In this document: piece by piece, positions 30,375 through 42,889 of the stretch | Position numbering within the stretch: position 1 is the first letter of the stretch | How the letters are laid out: each line of letters starts with the position of its first letter | Assembly: GCF_031755915.1 (NCBI RefSeq) | Contig: NC_083384.1 | Coordinates: 1,520,001-1,584,000 of the forward strand | DNA length: 64,000 nt | Source of the DNA: Ziziphus jujuba | Taxonomy: Eukaryota; Streptophyta; Magnoliopsida; Rosales; Rhamnaceae | Direction: 5' to 3' | Program-made: the position numbers and the translations under genes | The notes under the pieces: model-generated | Databases searched by the model: none | Told to the model about the DNA's origin: nothing | The model's input: the letters and a program-made list of their open reading frames with translations, nothing else

Positions 30375-31078
30375 CAAGAACACTATTTTATTCTAACTTT
30401 TTTTTTATTTTATATTTTTCTTATTTGTTATAATGAATTGTTTATGAATTGTTTGTTGTCTCTATCAATCAAATAAAATGGATCATTTCTCTGGGAAGAA
30501 CCAATCAAAAGATTTCATTATATCCCTTCTCTTTCTAAGATCGTTCTATTTCGTCTGCTATTTCATAGGGATAAACGATATACAGATAAGTTAGAAAATA
30601 TATTTCTTTTCTGCTGTTATTAATAATAACTAATAAAAGTAAAAGAGACCCTCGAATGAGTAAATAGACATACTGGTATATCTCTTACTAATGACTAATG
30701 ACTATTCACACGGTTTGGAATAGAGTAATAGTAATATATTCTATGTAAGACATAAAGTGTCTTCATTTAAGAACTTCTAATTAAAATATGAATACATTAG
30801 GTTGCACAAAAAAGAATTACGTCAATTCAAAGTGCCCTAAAAACATTTTATAAGATTAAGAAGGTCCGTTAAGCGCCCCCTGACTATGTCATAATAGATT
30901 CGAACACTTGCCCCGAATCGACTTCCAGATCATAATTGCTCTAGTGAATAACTAAAGAAAATAGATAGATGGGAGATAGAAGATAAAAAACTAAGTCTAA
31001 ACATCTCTCATAGGTTCACTAATTACTTAACTATTGGCGGGTCTTTTTGTATGTGTTGTCCAAAAAGAGGAGGACTTA
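30375..31078. other. ycf3-psaA spacer (plastid)
   Basis: Spacer in normal plastid order. It would hold the psaA promoter in a plastome; I cannot assign boxes with certainty here. No gene is seen. Confidence 0.55.
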
Positions 31079-33285
31079 ATGATTATTCGTTCGCCGGAAC
31101 CAGAAGTTAAAATTTGATAGATAGGGATCCCATAAAAACTTATTTCGAATGGGCCAGACCAGGTCATTTCTCAAGAATAATAGCTAAAGGACCGGATACT
31201 ACCACTTGGATCTGGAACCTACATGCTGGTGCTCATGATTTCGATAGCCATACCAATGATTTGGAGGAGATCTCTCGAAAAGTATTTAGTGCCCATTTCG
31301 GCCAACTCTCCATCATTTTCCTTTGGCTGAGTGGTATGTATTTCCACGGTGCTCGTTTTTCCAATTATGAAGCATGGCTAAGCGATCCTACTCATATTGG
31401 GCCTAATGCCCAAGTGGTTTGGCCAATAGTGGGTCAAGAAATATTGAATGGTGATGTAGGCGGTGGTTTCCGAGAAATATAAATAACCTCTGGTTTTTTC
31501 AGCTTTGGCGAGCATCTAGAATAACTAGTGAATTATAGCTCTATTTTACTGCAATTGGTGCATTGGTTTTTGTGAGCTTAATGCTTTTTACTGGTTGGTT
31601 CCATTATCACAAAATTGCTCCAAAATTGGCTTGGTTCCAAGATGTAGAATGTATGTTAAATCATCATTTAGCAGGGTTAATAGGACTTGCATCTATTTCT
31701 TCGGCAGGGCATCAAGTACATGTATCTTTGTTGATTAATCAATTTCTAAATGCTGGAGTAGATCCTAAAGAGATTCCACTTCCTCATGAATTTATCTTGA
31801 ATCGAGATCTTTTGGCTAAACTTTATCCCAGTTTTGCTGAGGGAGCAACCTTTTTTCTCACATTGAATCGGTTAAAATATGCGGAATTTCTTACCTTTCG
31901 TAAAGGATTAGATCCAGTAACCAGGGATCTATGGCTGACTGATATAGCACACCATCATTTAGCTATTGCAATTCTTTTCATAATAGCAGGTCACATGTAT
32001 GGGACCAACTGGGGCATTCGTCATGGCACAAAAGATATTTTAGAGCCTCATAAAGGCCCATTTACTGGCTAGGGTCATAAAGGTCTATATGAGATCCTAA
32101 CAATGTCATGGCATTCTCAATTATCTATTAACCTAGCTATCTCACCATATGTATTCGATGCCCCCTCATCCATATATAACTATTGACTATGGTACACAAC
32201 TTTCATTGTTCACACATCACCTGTGGATTGGTGGATTTCTCATAGTTGGTGGTGCTGCGTATGCAACCATTTTTTACGGTAAGAGACTATGATCCAACTA
32301 CTCGATACAATGATCTATTAGATCGGGCCCTTAGACATCACGATGCAATCATATCACATCTCAAATGGGCATGTATATTTTTAGGATTTCACAGTTTTGG
32401 TTTGTATATTCATAGTGATACTATGAGTGCTTTAGGGTGTCCCCAAGATATGTTTTCAGAAACTACTGTACAATTACACCCCATCTTTGCTCAATGGATA
32501 CAACACACCCATGCTTTAGCACCTAGTGCAACGGCCCCTTGTTCAACAACAAGTACCAGTTAAACGTGGGAGGGTGGTGATTTAGTGGTCATGGGTGGCA
32601 AGGTTGCTTGGTTACCTATTCCATTAGGAACTGCCAATTTTTTGGTACATCACATTCACACATTTACGATTCATATGACGGTATTGATACTTCTGAAAGG
32701 TGTTCTATTTGCTTATAGTTCATGTTTGATACTACATAAAGCAAATCTTGGTTTTCGTTTCCCATGTGATGGGCCTGAAAGGGGGGGACATGTCAAGTAT
32801 CCACTTGGGATCATGTCTTCTTCTAGCTATTCTGGATGTATAATTCAATTTCTATAGTAATATTCCATTTCAGTTGGAAAATACAGTCAGATGTTATGGT
32901 AGTATAAGTGATTAAGGAATGGTAATTCATATCACGGGAGGCAACTTTGCGCAAAGTTCCATTAAGATTAATGGGTGGCTCTGCGATTTCTTATGGGCAC
33001 AGGCATCCCAGGTAATTCAGTCCTATGGCTCTTCATTATCTGTATATGGCCTTTTTTTCCTATATGCTCATTTTGCATGGACTTTTAGTCTAATGTTTAT
33101 GTTCAGCGGGCATGGTTATTGGAAAGAACTTATTGAATCCATCATTTGGGCTGATAATAAATTAAAAGTAGCTCCTGCTACTCAGCTTGGAGCCTTAAGC
33201 ATTGTCCAAGGACTTGCTGTAGGAGTAACCCATTACCTTCTAGGTGGAATTACCACAACATGGGCGTTCTTCTTAGCAAGAATTA
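31079..33285 (+). pseudogene. psaA: psaA, nearly full length, decayed
   Basis: PsaA is one of the two reaction-centre subunits of photosystem I. It starts [12 protein letters not shown] followed by two stops. Long pieces follow: [117 protein letters not shown] and [19 protein letters not shown]. The FPCDGPGRGGTC iron-sulfur loop has GGHVKY in place of GGTCQV, so a cluster cysteine is lost. The end (FFLARI) fuses directly into psaB. Confidence 0.92.
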
Positions 33286-34924
33286 ATTCCAAGGTTTAGC
33301 CAAGGCTTATCTCAGGACCCCTTTACACATTGTATTTGGTTTAGTATTACTACTGCACATGACTTTGAAACTCATGATGATATTACTAAGGAGTGTCTTT
33401 ATTAGAATATTTTTGCTTCCCATTTCGAGCAATTAGCAATAATTTTTCTGTTGACTTTTGGAAATTTGTTTCATGTGGCTTGGAAAGGAAATTTTGAGGC
33501 ATGGGTAGAGGACCCTTTACGGGTAAGACCTATTGCTCATGCAATTTGGGATCCTCATTTTGGTCAACAAGCTGTGGAAGCTTTTACTGGGGGGTGCTCT
33601 TGGCCTAGTGAATATCGCTTATTATGGTGTTTATTATTGGTGGCATACAATCGGTTTATGTACTAATGGAGATCTTTATAATGGAACTCTTTTTCTATCA
33701 TTTCTTTCTTCCATATCTTTAATAGTTGGTTGGTTACACCTACAACCGAAATGGAAATCGAGCATTTCGTGGTTCAAAAATGCCGAATCGTGCCTCAATC
33801 ATCATTTATCAGGACTATTCAGAGTAATTTCCTTGGCTTGGATAGGACAATTAGTTCATGTCACTATTCCATGAGCCAGGGGGAAATATGTTCGCTGGAA
33901 TAATTTCTTAGATGTATTGTTGCACCCCTAAGGATTAGGCCCACTTTTTACCAGTCAGTGGAATCTTTATGCTAAAAACCCCGATTCAAGTAGTCATTTA
34001 TTTGGTACCTCCCAAGGGCTTGGAGCTACCATTCTAACACTTCTCGGAGGATTCCATTCACAAACGCAAACTTTATGGTTTGACTGATATTGGTCATCAT
34101 CATTTAGCTATTGCATTTATATTTCTTATTGCTAATCATACGTATAGAACAAATATCGGGATTGGGCACAATGTAAAAAATCTTTTCGAAGCACATATTC
34201 CTCTGGGGCATGGACATAAGGGTCTTTATGACACAATAAATAATCTGGTTCATTTCAATTAGGCTTTGCTCTAGCCTTTGTAGGGGTTATTACTTCGTTG
34301 GTCAGTCAACACATGTACTCGTTACCCCCTTATGCGTTCATAGCACAAGACTTTTGATACGAACCTAGGACGACCTGCTCTTAAACCCGTATTATATTAG
34401 CCCAGATCTCAATTAATTTCAAGTTCTATTGGAATGGAACTCAACCCCTAACCAACCTATGGTTAGAAACCTTGGTATAATGTAGACGCCACAATAGGGG
34501 ATGGAAAACCTATTGATAAGTCAAGCTAAAACAACCAATTCTCTAATGGTGTTTTAGGTGTTCTCAAAGAACAAAGAGATAATTAATCTCACAACTATTT
34601 TCTTAATCAAATCAAAGTTGTATTCATATTGAAAAATAAGCCTTTAAATAGGCTTTGAAAGAAACAAAATAGACCCTAAAAACCCTAGGAAAAACCGACC
34701 ACACACGTAAAGAAACCTAGTTGGCCGCAACTATACTTCCTTTCCTAATCTAAGTTTGATTAATTAATTCCTTTATATTAAATTAGGAATTAATTAATTT
34801 ACAATAAAATAAAACCCTTCCTAAAGTTATTTGTCTAGAAAATAAATAAGAAAAAACCCAAAAAGAAATAAAGTCAATCGCAAATTAGGTAACGAGTTGA
34901 CTTTGACATCTAGGCTGAATTATG

Positions 34925-35095
34925 TCTTCAACCGAGCTAAGTTATGTCTGCCTGATGTCCGAGCTAACTTAGGGCCTATCCGAGCTAACTGATGTCGCTC
35001 CGAGCTAACTTGTGTCTGGCCGAGCTAAATGATGTCTGTCCGAGCTAAGTTGTGTCTGGACGAGCTAACTGATATCTGTCCAAGCTAAGTTACAT
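34925..35095. repeat. Minisatellite, about 20-base unit (LTR)
   Basis: Seven or so variants of CCGAGCTAACTGATGTCTG. Same family as 9590-9745. Confidence 0.8.
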
Positions 35096-35214
35096 CCGAT
35101 GCCCAAAGTCCGAGATCAGATGCCTGAGATAGTTGATAGCCGAGGTGGAATGTTGTTCGAGGTATGAATGTGCTATTGATGTCCAAAGGAACTAGTTTTG
35201 TCCAAGATATGGAT

Positions 35215-35460
35215 GACACCAGTGTTGTCCGAGACATGGATGGGCTGATGTTGTCCGAGGTAAAATGCTCCCTGAGGTGTGGATGTCCTCCGACGCATGG
35301 ATTCCCTCTGAGGTATTGTTGCCTTCTGAGGTATGGATGTCCTTCGAGACATGGATGGGCTGATGTTGTCCGAGGTAAAATGCTCCACGAGGTGTGGATG
35401 TCCTCCGACGCATGGATGCCCTCCGAGGTATGGATGTTCTTCGAGACATGGATGGATGTG
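35215..35460. repeat. Long-unit tandem repeat in LTR (about 115 bases)
   Basis: Two copies of a unit starting near ACATGGATGGGCTGATGTTG, then CCGAGGTAAAATGCTCC, GAGGTGTGGATGTCCTCCGA and further CCGAGGTATGGATGTCCT words. The unit itself is built of short GAGGTATGGATGTCCTCC-like words. It reads through in the reverse frame as repeated RRTSIPRRASMRRRTS-like peptide. Confidence 0.75.
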
Positions 35461-35483
35461 TGGGCACGGGCAGAATCTCATCA

Positions 35484-38314
35484 TTCTTCTCCTCTTGAAA
35501 AGGATTTGTCATCAAATCAAGATCATCACCTGCAGAAAAAAAAGATAAGTCAGCAACATTAAATGTAGTACGAACATTATACTCACCCGGCAAATCAAAC
35601 CAAATCAAACTTCCATCTCGACGCAGCATAAGCTTGGACTTCCCTTGCTCGGGAAACCTTTCCTTTCTTAGGTGCAAATCTCCTGGATCAAACACTATCA
35701 CAACAAAAACTAAAAATTCATTATAGCAAAAATTACTTTCTTTAAAGTTAGCAAATAATCTTTTCCAAATTTTCAAATTGCCACTAAGTAAAGCTCTCAA
35801 CAATGCAGATAAAGTTCTAAGCAATAAAGACTTTAAATAAATATCTTTGAAATTCATGGTCAGCAATGATTGCTTATTCATAATCACTTTATTAACATCA
35901 CCAAAGCTAGGATAAAAATTTATATTTTTCCTTTATTGTCTTCCTTTTCCTTTCTCACTCATGGCCATCTCACCTTCCTCACTCTCGGCTTTTGCACCAA
36001 ATTTCTCACTCTTGGTTTTATTAAAATCTTTCCACACAACCTGAGTATTAGAAGACTTACCTTGGATAGCAAGTTCACCTTTCCCCTCTTGACTAGATGG
36101 TAGTCCGCTTGAACTTTCATTTGGGAAGACATCTCCAAATTCCTTCAAAAGAGAAATCATTGAACTTGGCAATTCAAGTTCTTCAAAGTTAGTTTGATCA
36201 TTAAAATAATTTTCTTTATAAATCATAACCAGCAAGGGTTTTGTACATTCAATAGCCTTGTCAATATCATCAAAACTCAAATAAAAATTCTGGTTTTTCC
36301 TCTCTATTCTTTCTTTTATTTTTCTTCCATCGGTTTGGCTCTCATTGGCGAAAATTTCCAGATTTTTGGTGCTCTCGGGTTTGCTCTCTTTTCTCACCCC
36401 TCTCTCAGCTTTTTCTTGGTTCTTAGACTCAATTTGGGTTTTAGAAAGCTTACCCTGATCAACAACCTCAATCTCACATTCTTGAAAGGATGGTGAAGCC
36501 ATTGGTGCCATAATTGCTTTTTCCTTGAGCTTTTCGGCTTCTCTCCTTTGTTGCATTTGTAATTGGTCTTTGTAAACCTCTTTAGGAGATAATGGTTCCA
36601 GCTTGACCTTCTTCCCTTTAAACCTGAAAACAATACTATTTTCTTGACCAAAATGAGTAGCATCTTTATCAAATTGCCATGGTCTACCGAATAGTATATG
36701 TTCAGCAATCATGGGTACAGTATCACATAAAACTACATCCTCATATCTACCTATATTAAATTTTACTTTGGATTGTTTATTCACTTTTATTTCACCACTA
36801 TCATTAAGCCATTGTAATCTATAAGGTTCTGGATGTTTAATAGTTATTAAGCCTAATTTATCAACTACAATGTTACTAATTACATTTGTACAACTTCCAC
36901 TATCAATAATCATACTACAAATCTTACCTTGAATTTCACATTTGGTGTGGAAGATGTTCTCTCTTTGAATTTCATCCTCATCTTTGTATGCAACAAGTAA
37001 TCTCCTAGAAGGCAAGTTTAATTCAGCATTGAATGCTTGTAGTGTCTCGGCTTCTTCTTTAAGTTCTTCTTTTTCATGCTCGTCCTTAATTTTAGCTTCA
37101 TCACTATCGGATTCCAACTCGCTATTATCCTTCAACACCATGATTCTTTGAGTTGGGCATTGGTTGGTAGTATGTCCTCGACCCTGGCACTTAAAGCAAG
37201 CAATATCTCTAGCCCTTGGAGGCTTAGGATCATATTTACCGTCAGATTTGTGTGCTTGAACAAGGTCGGCTTGATTATCTTTCTTTGGCCGAGTAACACT
37301 TCCTTCATCTTGATTCGGTTTTATCTTTGGCTCGAACATTGGATTGTTCTTCCAACTAGTTGAATTTGTCCACTCCCTGTATGAAACCCTTCCAAACCGT
37401 GAGTATGTACCCCTCCTCTTGAATTGGTTTTCTATTTTTATGGCCACATGAAGCATCTCCTCCAATTCGACATATTGTTGAAGTTCCACTTGGTTGGCTA
37501 TATCACGATTCAATCCACCCAAAAACCTTGCCATTGTTGCCTCCCTATCCTCATTCATATTCAGCATCATCATTAACATCTCCATCTCTTTGTAATAATC
37601 CTCCACAGACCTGCTTCCTTGAGACAAAGATTGAAGCCTTTGATGCAGCAATCTATGGTAATGGGATGGAACAAACTGCTTTCTCATGGCTCCTTTCATT
37701 TGTCGCCATGTTGTAATCAAGTCATCACCAACTCTCCTTTGGGTGCTTTGCTCATTTTTCCACCATTGGAGTGCATAATGGCCAAACTCCATTGCTGCCA
37801 ACTTCACCTTCTTACCTTCCGAATAGTTGTGGCAGTCCAAAATCATCTCCATTTTTTCTTCCCACTCCAAATAAGCTTTGGGATCACTTTTACCCATAAA
37901 AGGTGGGATGTTAACCTTGATATTTCCCAAATCATCATCTGTATCTTCCCTCCTATATCTTCCACGGCTAGCTCTATCTTGGACAGCAAAAGTTTCGTCC
38001 ATACCTTCCTCAAAGTCTCTACCAAATGGCTCCTCATCAAATTCCTTTCACGACCTCCTCGTCCTCAGCCTCGTCCTCCATGGAATTCTTGCCTATTTCT
38101 TGTGTTCGGCATTCCTTATGAGGCTTCTAGCCTTCCCATTCTTTGATTCATATGCTCAACTTGAGGCACTAACCCGCTGTATTGACTCCAAAACAGCTCT
38201 CATGTCCACTTGGTCTCCACTCCCGGTAGCTCGAGCATCGCCATGGAATGCTACGGACTCCTCCTCGTTGATCCTCAAAGGTGGCTCTCCTCTCCTCATT
38301 CTTGATTCTGTCAT
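35484..38314 (-). pseudogene. Gag-protease-chimeric pol, broken (reverse)
   Basis: Start at 38314 (MTESRMRRGEPPLRINEEES). A frameshift and stop near 38045 separate the N-terminus from a 689-residue open stretch (38002-35933). That stretch has gag (GKSDPKAYLEWEEKMEMI), zinc knuckle CFKCQGRGHTTNQC, protease with intact IIDSGSCTNVIS, RPWQFDKDATHF and the two charged linkers. After a stop at 35933 the same chimera as in the other element follows: [20 protein letters not shown] (integrase), LFANFKESNFCYNEFLVF (RT scrap), [17 protein letters not shown] (integrase C-terminus). It then runs into the LTR. The protease keeps DSG here, unlike 20226-23513. Confidence 0.85.
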
Positions 38315-39444
38315 GTTAGTATAATAATGCAATAGAAATAAAATAGGACCTTACAATTTCACTCCCTTACGTGTTTCACTCAAATGAGGCTCTCCTCTCC
38401 TCACACTTGTTTCGGCTTTTTATCCTCTTTTAAGCTCACACACTCTTGCCTTTTTCCACTCAATGAATTATCTCAAAGTTCTAATTAAAACACCCACAAA
38501 CAGCAATTAGATCACTAGTATGTTTTAATTAAACTTATCAACAAAACAGAAGCAAAAAGGTAGGCAATACCTAAAGAATCCAGTAAATCCTAATTTTTTT
38601 CGGCTTTCTAGACAAGAAAACACATAAAATAATGGGAAAACATTGGAATTTTTGAAAACTGCACCAGATGGTAGTAGATTATGAGTTCAAGAATAAAATT
38701 CCAGGAAAAGAAATTCAAATACGAACAAGAATCAAATTGAACAAAAATATAGAGAAGTGTTGGTTGTTGTTCTTGTAATTCAAGTTTTGTATCAATTCCT
38801 TTAACTAATTTTAATCCAAATAATTTAGCACTCAAACTCAATTATCCAGCAGTAAAAATAACCCTCAAGAAACTCCAAATATGGAATAAATAATCAACAC
38901 AGCAGCTCCACCAAATTTCCAGCAAACAAATCAAACTCCAACAACTACAGTAGAGCATAAACAACTGCATAAACAACTGTTGGTTCTTTTTTTTTTTTTC
39001 ACTCATAGAGCATAAACAACTGCAGTAGCAAGAATAATTACCAGAATTGCAATTCCAACTCCAAAACAAACACCAAACCCGTGACCTCCAAATAATCACA
39101 AATGTACAGTTTTCTTTTTTTTTAAATGTTGCCGCAAACTCTTTTTTTTTTCTTTTTCTTTTTTTTTTTTTGAATATATGAATGCTTTAAGACTAAAAAA
39201 GCAAAGAAAAATAAAAAAAAACCAAAATTAACAAGAACAATGATGAAAAACAACCAACAAACTAAGAAACAAAAATTACGATAAAACTAGGAAACCTAAT
39301 TCAACTAGGAATGAATTTTTTTTTCTTTTCTAAGATGCAGAACATGTATGGTGATAGAAGCAACCTTAACCTAATGCTAAAATTGCAGAATAAAACAAAA
39401 ACAAATAAAGCAAATAAAGATAGATCAAACCTGAACAAAATTTA
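38315..39444 (-). other. Retrotransposon leader (reverse)
   Basis: Same leader as 19076-20225, read in reverse. It has T-rich runs near 38989, 39114, 39143-39172 and 39310, where the other copy has A runs. No gene is called. Confidence 0.65.
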
Positions 39445-39456
39445 GCTCTGATACCA
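39445..39456 (-). promoter_or_regulatory. Primer-binding site (reverse)
   Basis: GCTCTGATACCA, the complement of TGGTATCAGAGC, two bases from the LTR end at 39459. Initiator-Met tRNA type. Confidence 0.9.
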
Positions 39457-39458
39457 AA

Positions 39459-40543
39459 TGATACGAACCTAGGATGACCTGCTCCTAAACCCGTATTATA
39501 TTAGCCCGGATCTCAATTAAGTTTAAGTTCTAATGGAATGGACCTCAACCCCTAACCAACAAAAGTGGTTAGAAACCTTGGTATAATGTAGACGCCACAA
39601 TAGGGGATGGAAAACCTATTGATAAGTCAAGCTAAAACAACCAATTCTCTAATGGTGTTTTAGGTGTTCTCAAAGAACAAAGAGATAATTAATCTCACAA
39701 CTACTTTCTTAATCAAATCAAAGTTGTATTCATACTGAAAAATAAGCCTTTAATTAGGCTTTGAAAGAAACAAAATAAACCCTAAAAACCCTAGGAAAAA
39801 CCGGCCACACACATAAAGAAACCTAGTTGGCCGCAACTATACTTCCTTTCCTAATCTAAGTTCGATTAATTAATTCCTTTATATTAAATTAGGAATTAAT
39901 TAATTTACAATAAAATAAAACCCTTCCTAAAGTTATTTGTCTAGAAAATAAATAAATAAAAACCCAAAAAGAAATAAAGTTAATCGCAAATTAGGTAACG
40001 AGTTGACTTTGACATCTAGGCTGAATTATGTCTTCAACCGAGCTAACTTATGGCCTATCCGAGCTAACTGATGTCGCTCCGAGCTAAGTTATGTCTGTCT
40101 GAGCTAAGTTATGTCTGGCCGAGCTAACTGATATCTGTCCTAGCTCAGTTACATCCGATGCCCGAAGGTTGAGATCAGATGTCCGAGATTGTTGATAGCC
40201 GAGGTGGAATGTTGTCCGAGGTATGAATGTGCTATTGATGACCAAAGGAACTGGTTTTGTCCGAGACATGGATGACACCAGTGTTGTCTGACACATGGAT
40301 GGGCTGATGTTGTTCGAGGTAAAATTCTCCCCGAGGTGTGGATGTCCTCCGACACATGGATGCCCTCCGAGGTATTGTTGCCCTCTGAGGTATGGATGTC
40401 CTCCGAGACATGGATGGGCTGATGTTGTCCGAGGTAAAATGCTCCTTGAGGTGTGGATGTCCTCCGACGCATGGATGCCCTCCGAGGTATTGTTGCCCTC
40501 CGAGGTATGGATGTCCTCTGAGACATGGATGGATGTCCTCCGA
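39459..40543 (-). mobile_element. 5' LTR of the psaB element, start lost
   Basis: Starts TGATACGAACCTAGGATG next to the primer site. It carries the short minisatellite (40030-40150) and two long-unit repeats (40265-40520). It ends in GGATGTCCTCCGAG against psaB, without the expected AATCACATCA-like end. Confidence 0.8.
40265..40540. repeat. Long-unit tandem repeat in 5' LTR (about 117 bases)
   Basis: Two long units beginning at about 40290 and 40408 (ACATGGATGGGCTGATGTTG), matching 35215-35460 in the partner LTR. Substitutions differ between units and LTRs. Confidence 0.75.
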
Positions 40544-41042
40544 GCCATTATATCCCATTCAAGTTGGGCCAAAGGCTTTCATGGGGTTGCATACTTTATG
40601 ACTTTATGTTCATAATGATGTCATGCTTGCTTTTGGTAATCCAGAGAAACAAATCTTGATCGAACTTGTATTTGCCCAATGGATGCAATCGGCTCATTGT
40701 AAAACTTCATATGGGTTCGATGTACTTTTATCTTTAACGAATGGTCCCACGTTGAATGTAGGTCGAAGGATATGGTTGTCTAGTTTGTTAAATGCTGTTA
40801 ATGAGAATAGTAATTCACTATTCCTAATAATAGGTCCCGGAGACTTATTGGTTCATCATGCTATTGCTTTAGGTTTACATACAACTACACTGATCTTAGT
40901 AAAAAGGGCTTTAGATGCACGTGGTTCCAAGTTAATGCCAGATAAAAAGGATTTTGGTTATAGTTTTCCTTGCGAATGTCCGGGACGAGGTGGTACTTGT
41001 GATATTTCAGCTTTGGATGCATTTTATTTGGTGGTTTTCTAG

Positions 41043-41141
<99 letters not shown>

Positions 41142-41634
41142 TGATGGGATGGTTAAGAGATTATTTATGGTTAAACTCTTCACAACTTATCAATGGATAT
41201 AACCCTTTTGGTATGAATAGTTTATCGGTTTGGGCGTGGATGTTTTTATTTGGACATATTGGTTGGGTTACTGGGTTTATGTTCTTAATTTCCTTGAATG
41301 GATATTGGTAGGAATAGATTGAAACTTTAGCATGGGATCATGAATGAACACCTTAGGCTAATTTGATTCGATGGAAAGATAAATCGGTGGCTCTTCCATT
41401 GTGCAAGCAAGATTGGTCAGGTTAGCCCACTTTTCTGTAGGTTATATATTCACTTATGTGGCTAGCCTGACTGCCTCTGCATCAAGCAAATTTGGTTAAT
41501 TCCTTTTTTTATATGTTGCATTATCCTCGATAATATCATTTCTTTCGGTGGAAAAAGGGGATTGCCTTCTTATATTTCTACGTCTAGGATCCGACTTGTA
41601 TCATTGAAACTAAACTAATAGGAGTTGAACAATT

Positions 41635-41906
41635 ATGGCAAGAAAAAGTTTGATTCAGAGGGAGAAGAAGAGGCAAAAATTGGAACAAAAATATCATTTG
41701 ATTCGTCGATCCTCAAAAAAAGAAATAAGCAAAGTTCCATCGTTGAGTTAAAAATGGGAAATTCATGGAAAGCTACAATCCCCACCCTGCAATAGTGCAC
41801 CTACATGCCTTCATCAACGTTGTTTTTTGAACGAAAGACCGAGAGCTAACTATCGAGACTTCGATCTATCCGAACACATACTTCATGAAATGGTTTATGC
41901 ATGTTT
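41635..41906 (+). pseudogene. rps14: rps14, truncated by an LTR
   Basis: Plastid S14. ATG at 41635 gives [20 protein letters not shown], then [17 protein letters not shown], a stop where an Asp codon is expected, [37 protein letters not shown] and YACF. The last roughly ten codons are replaced by the LTR that starts at 41907. trnfM, the usual next gene, is absent. Confidence 0.88.
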
Positions 41907-42805
41907 TGATGCGAATCCGCCCGAGCTCGCACAACCAACAGCTCACTAGGGTACTGATCCGATACGGATGAAGGCTGGACCGACCACTAAGGCTCAAGCT
42001 AAGAGGTTTAAGGACAACCTTGCTACCTTTATCCAAAAAGTAATTCATTCTCAAAAGGGCTTGTCCATACATGAAGATAAAAGACCTGTTTTAAGCATCC
42101 AAGTGGTGGAGGCTGATACATCGGACATTTTACATCGGACACCCATACATCGGACATTGTATATCGGACACCCATGCCTTGGACATCTGACCTCGAACTT
42201 TGGACATCAGACATAACTTAGTTCGTACATCAGGCATACATAAGTTAGCTCGGACAGACATCAGTTAGCTCTGACAGACATCGGTTAGCTCGGACAGACA
42301 TAAGTTAGCTCGGACATCAGGCAGACATAAGTTAGCTCGAACATCAGACATAAGTCAGCTTAGTTGTCAAACTAGTCAACTCGTTTTTTAATTTGCATTT
42401 GACTTTTTTTTTTTGGGTTTTTATTTATTTATTTGCTGGACAAATAAGTTTATGAAAGTTATTATTTTATTATTTTCATTGTAAATTAATTAATTCCTAC
42501 TTCAAAATAAAGGAATTAACTAATCCAAACTAGATTAGGAAAGGATGTGAAATTAGGCAATTTTCTAATTAGATGAATTATCTCTTTGTTCTTTGAGAAC
42601 ACCTAAAACACCATTAGAGAATTGGTTGTTTTAGCTTGACTTATCAATAGGTTTTCCATCCCCTATTGTGGCGTCTACATTATACCAAGGTTTCTAACCA
42701 TAGGTTGGTTAGGAGTTGAGGTCAATTCCATTAGAACTTGAACTTAACTAAGATCCGGGCTAATATAATACGGGTTTAGGAGCAGGTCGTACTAGGTTCG
42801 TATCA
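41907..42805 (+). mobile_element. Ty3/gypsy LTR, recombinant, at a block junction
   Basis: Starts TGATGCGAATCCGCC inside rps14 and ends GGTTCGTATCA at 42805. It includes the in-LTR tail ([17 protein letters not shown]) and minisatellites (42120-42365). At about 42572 the sequence switches from one LTR subtype to another, skipping about 100 bases. About 0.9 kb. Flanks do not match (TGTTT, ATAAA), and the left and right neighbours are different plastid regions. Confidence 0.75.
42120..42365. repeat. Minisatellites in LTR
   Basis: First, CATCGGACA words alternating with CACCCATA (42118-42185), also translated as [14 protein letters not shown]. Then about six variants of the 20-base AGTTAGCTCGGACAGACATC unit (42195-42365), the forward form of 9590-9745. 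Confidence 0.75.
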
Positions 42806-42889
42806 ATAAAACAAGCGGTAAGTGTGCAATATGTGACTTGCCCAAGATCATATTTTATAATGTGGAGATGTAGTATCTCATTGGACAAC
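42806..42889 (+). repeat. 84-bp direct repeat, copy 1
   Basis: Starts ATAAAACAAGCGGTAAGTG and ends TCATTGGACAAC. By eye it is identical, 84 of 84, to 45392-45475. Copy 2 continues into plastid petN-side spacer, while copy 1 is cut and runs into gag at 42890, so copy 1 is the duplicate. Confidence 0.9.

Larger units (their letters stand above)
34355..35483 (-). mobile_element. 3' LTR of the psaB element
   Basis: Plus-strand TGATACGAACCTAGG at 34355 to CAGAATCTCATCA at 35483, that is TGATGAGATTCTG in sense. About 1.13 kb. It holds two minisatellites: the GAGCTAACT type (34925-35095) and a long-unit type (35215-35460). Confidence 0.8.
34355..40543 (-). mobile_element. Ty3/gypsy element, non-autonomous, reverse, in psaB
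   Basis: From left to right: 3' LTR (34355-35483), chimeric pol and gag-protease (35484-38314), leader (38315-39444), primer site (39445-39456), 5' LTR (39459-40543). It has the same organisation as 18524-24249. The 5' LTR lacks its first few tens of bases, and psaB lacks about 50 codons beside it; no target duplication is seen. So the right border was deleted after insertion. Confidence 0.85.

Noticed and set aside
34925..35460. Regular short repeats that could be taken for a CRISPR array
   Set aside because: Units are contiguous and degenerate with no unique spacers; they are LTR minisatellites in a plant genome.
40084..40615. Overlapping 100-160 codon frames on both strands with repeated RRTS or GCPP motifs
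   Set aside because: They are translations of the LTR tandem repeats and partly of psaB; no start or context supports genes.
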